In this document: one piece after another, positions 5,292-5,939 of the stretch
How positions within the stretch are numbered: position 1 is the stretch's first letter
Layout of the letters: every line of letters begins with the position of its first letter
NCBI GenBank assembly: GCA_900555435.1
Contig: USLH01000139.1
Span: 1-5,939 of the forward strand
Length of the DNA stretch: 5,939 nt
Reading direction: 5' to 3'
Source: an uncultured Oscillospiraceae bacterium
GTDB taxonomy: Bacteria > Bacillota > Clostridia > Oscillospirales > Ruminococcaceae
Notes under the pieces: generated by a model
The model's database searches: none
Told to the model about the DNA's origin: nothing
Seen by the model: only the letters and a program-made list of their open reading frames with translations
Translations under genes and position numbers: made by a program

Positions 5292-5939
5292 CGATGGCAG
5301 TCACCTCCCGATTGGCGGCGGAGAGCCTTTTTCCTATGGCCTCCACGACGGTGACCGTAACGCCGTTTCCGGCCTGCTTGTAAAGCTGAGCGTCCGACTG
5401 AATGGTCAGCACTTTTTCAATGCGGTCATCCTGCCAGCCCTGCAGCCGCAGACACTCCTTCGGCGTGAGACGACGAATACGACAGCCGTTCCAAACACCG
5501 GAGGCTTCTCCCCTGTGTTTATGGAAGCTGCCGCTTTGCCCTGCGGTAAGGCATCGGGCATATGGGGTAACCGCAGGATCCTCATTCATATCTACGAAAC
5601 ATGGAGTTCCTTGGTCGCTGCTTGTGGTAAGAGTATGAGCAATCGTCCTCCCAACCCTGCCGCGCCGGGTATTCTGCTGGGCATAGGCCAGATTGATACT
5701 GTCGCCGGGATACGCCATTTTATATCCCTTTTTTGTGTTTTCCTTGATGGGCAGGCCGCCCACCTCGTACAAGCCGGTTTTTCCGCCAAAACCGCCTGCT
5801 TGCGCGGCAAGGGTGCAGCTTACTCCGTCTGCGGAATAGACGCGGTTTCCCTGTGCTCCGGGCAGGACTTGTACAAGAGATGAGCCTGCTGTTTCGGTGA
5901 AAGGAAATATTTTTCCTCGACATCGCTCATCAAGATATC
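5287..5939 (-). CDS. DNA (cytosine-5-)-methyltransferase, C-terminal part (5' end outside window)
   Basis: The reading frame is open from the right window edge to the TGA at 5289-5287, giving about 216 residues of the C-terminal part of a C5-cytosine DNA methyltransferase. It would transfer a methyl group from S-adenosylmethionine to cytosine in a specific DNA site. The first visible residues (YLDERCRGKIFPF) resemble the stretch just after motif VIII. A variable target-recognition region follows. The frame then carries motif IX (RRLTPKECLRLQGWQDD) and motif X (QLYKQAGNGVTVTVVEAIGKRL region). Catalytic motif IV (PC) lies outside the window. The TTG at 5772 could be read as a start, but it falls inside the recognition region and the homologous frame continues upstream, so it is not the true start. 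The gene end contains the ribosome binding site of the downstream amidoligase gene, which implies translational coupling. The family is clear; the target sequence cannot be predicted. Confidence 0.9.
   Translation of the reverse strand, partial: YLDERCRGKIFPFTETAGSSLVQVLPGAQGNRVYSADGVSCTLAAQAGGFGGKTGLYEVGGLPIKENTKKGYKMAYPGDSINLAYAQQNTRRGRVGRTIAHTLTTSSDQGTPCFVDMNEDPAVTPYARCLTAGQSGSFHKHRGEASGVWNGCRIRRLTPKECLRLQGWQDDRIEKVLTIQSDAQLYKQAGNGVTVTVVEAIGKRLSAANREVTAID
5301..5309 (-). promoter_or_regulatory. Ribosome binding site for the amidoligase gene
   Basis: The minus strand reads GGGAGGTGA, a near-perfect Shine-Dalgarno sequence, inside the last codons of the methyltransferase gene. No ATG, GTG or TTG in the amidoligase frame lies at a usable distance. 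The only suitably placed in-frame codon is ATT at 5291-5289, 9 bases after the site and overlapping the upstream stop as ATTGA. This decides between a start here and the internal ATG about 50 bases further on. Confidence 0.65.

Noticed and set aside
5179..5883. Plus-strand open frame of 234 codons opposite the C5-methyltransferase and the amidoligase N-terminus
   Set aside because: It lies antisense to a recognisable methyltransferase, has no recognisable domain and crosses a gene junction; it is a composition shadow.
5720..5923. Minus-strand frame of 67 codons at the right edge as a separate small gene
   Set aside because: It overlaps the methyltransferase in another frame; the methyltransferase frame itself is open to the window edge with family-like residues.

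Overview
The window looks like part of an integrative conjugative element (or a related mobile element) from a gut-type Firmicute, probably Clostridia (Lachnospiraceae/Oscillospiraceae-like). The reasons are the strong AGGAGG-type ribosome binding sites, a balanced G+C content, and a gene set typical of the accessory part of such elements: two DNA methyltransferases, a DUF3991/Toprim protein, a DUF3846 protein, an amidoligase and a gamma-glutamylcyclotransferase-like protein. The host assignment is inference from family recognition and was not tested by a search.

All nine genes lie on the minus strand and are packed end to end. The largest gap is about 33 bases, several genes overlap by 1 to 5 bases, and no promoter or terminator is visible, so this is probably the interior of one long transcript. 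In transcription order (right to left) it holds: the C-terminal part of a C5-cytosine DNA methyltransferase (5939-5287); a glutamine-synthetase-fold amidoligase (5291-4332); a GGCT-like protein (4335-3814); an 81-residue unknown protein with a TTG start (3786-3541); a DUF3846 gene broken by a one-base deletion (3541-3138); a complete S-adenosylmethionine synthetase, metK (3126-1963); a DUF3991/Toprim protein (1939-971); a two-part unknown protein (937-200); and the first 63 codons of an N6/N4-type DNA methyltransferase with a DPPY motif (191-1). No stretch over 300 bases lacks a gene.

Two functional themes stand out. First, a SAM-producing enzyme lies between two SAM-consuming DNA methyltransferases, which suggests the element carries its own methyl-donor supply for self-methylation, plausibly against host restriction after transfer. 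Second, the amidoligase/GGCT pair is a predicted make-and-break module for amide (possibly gamma-glutamyl) bonds on an unknown peptide or metabolite. The sequence also shows unusual details: strong ribosome binding sites placed before AUU, AUC and AUA codons, a recurrent GARCGATAA gene-end signature, and the DUF3846 frameshift.
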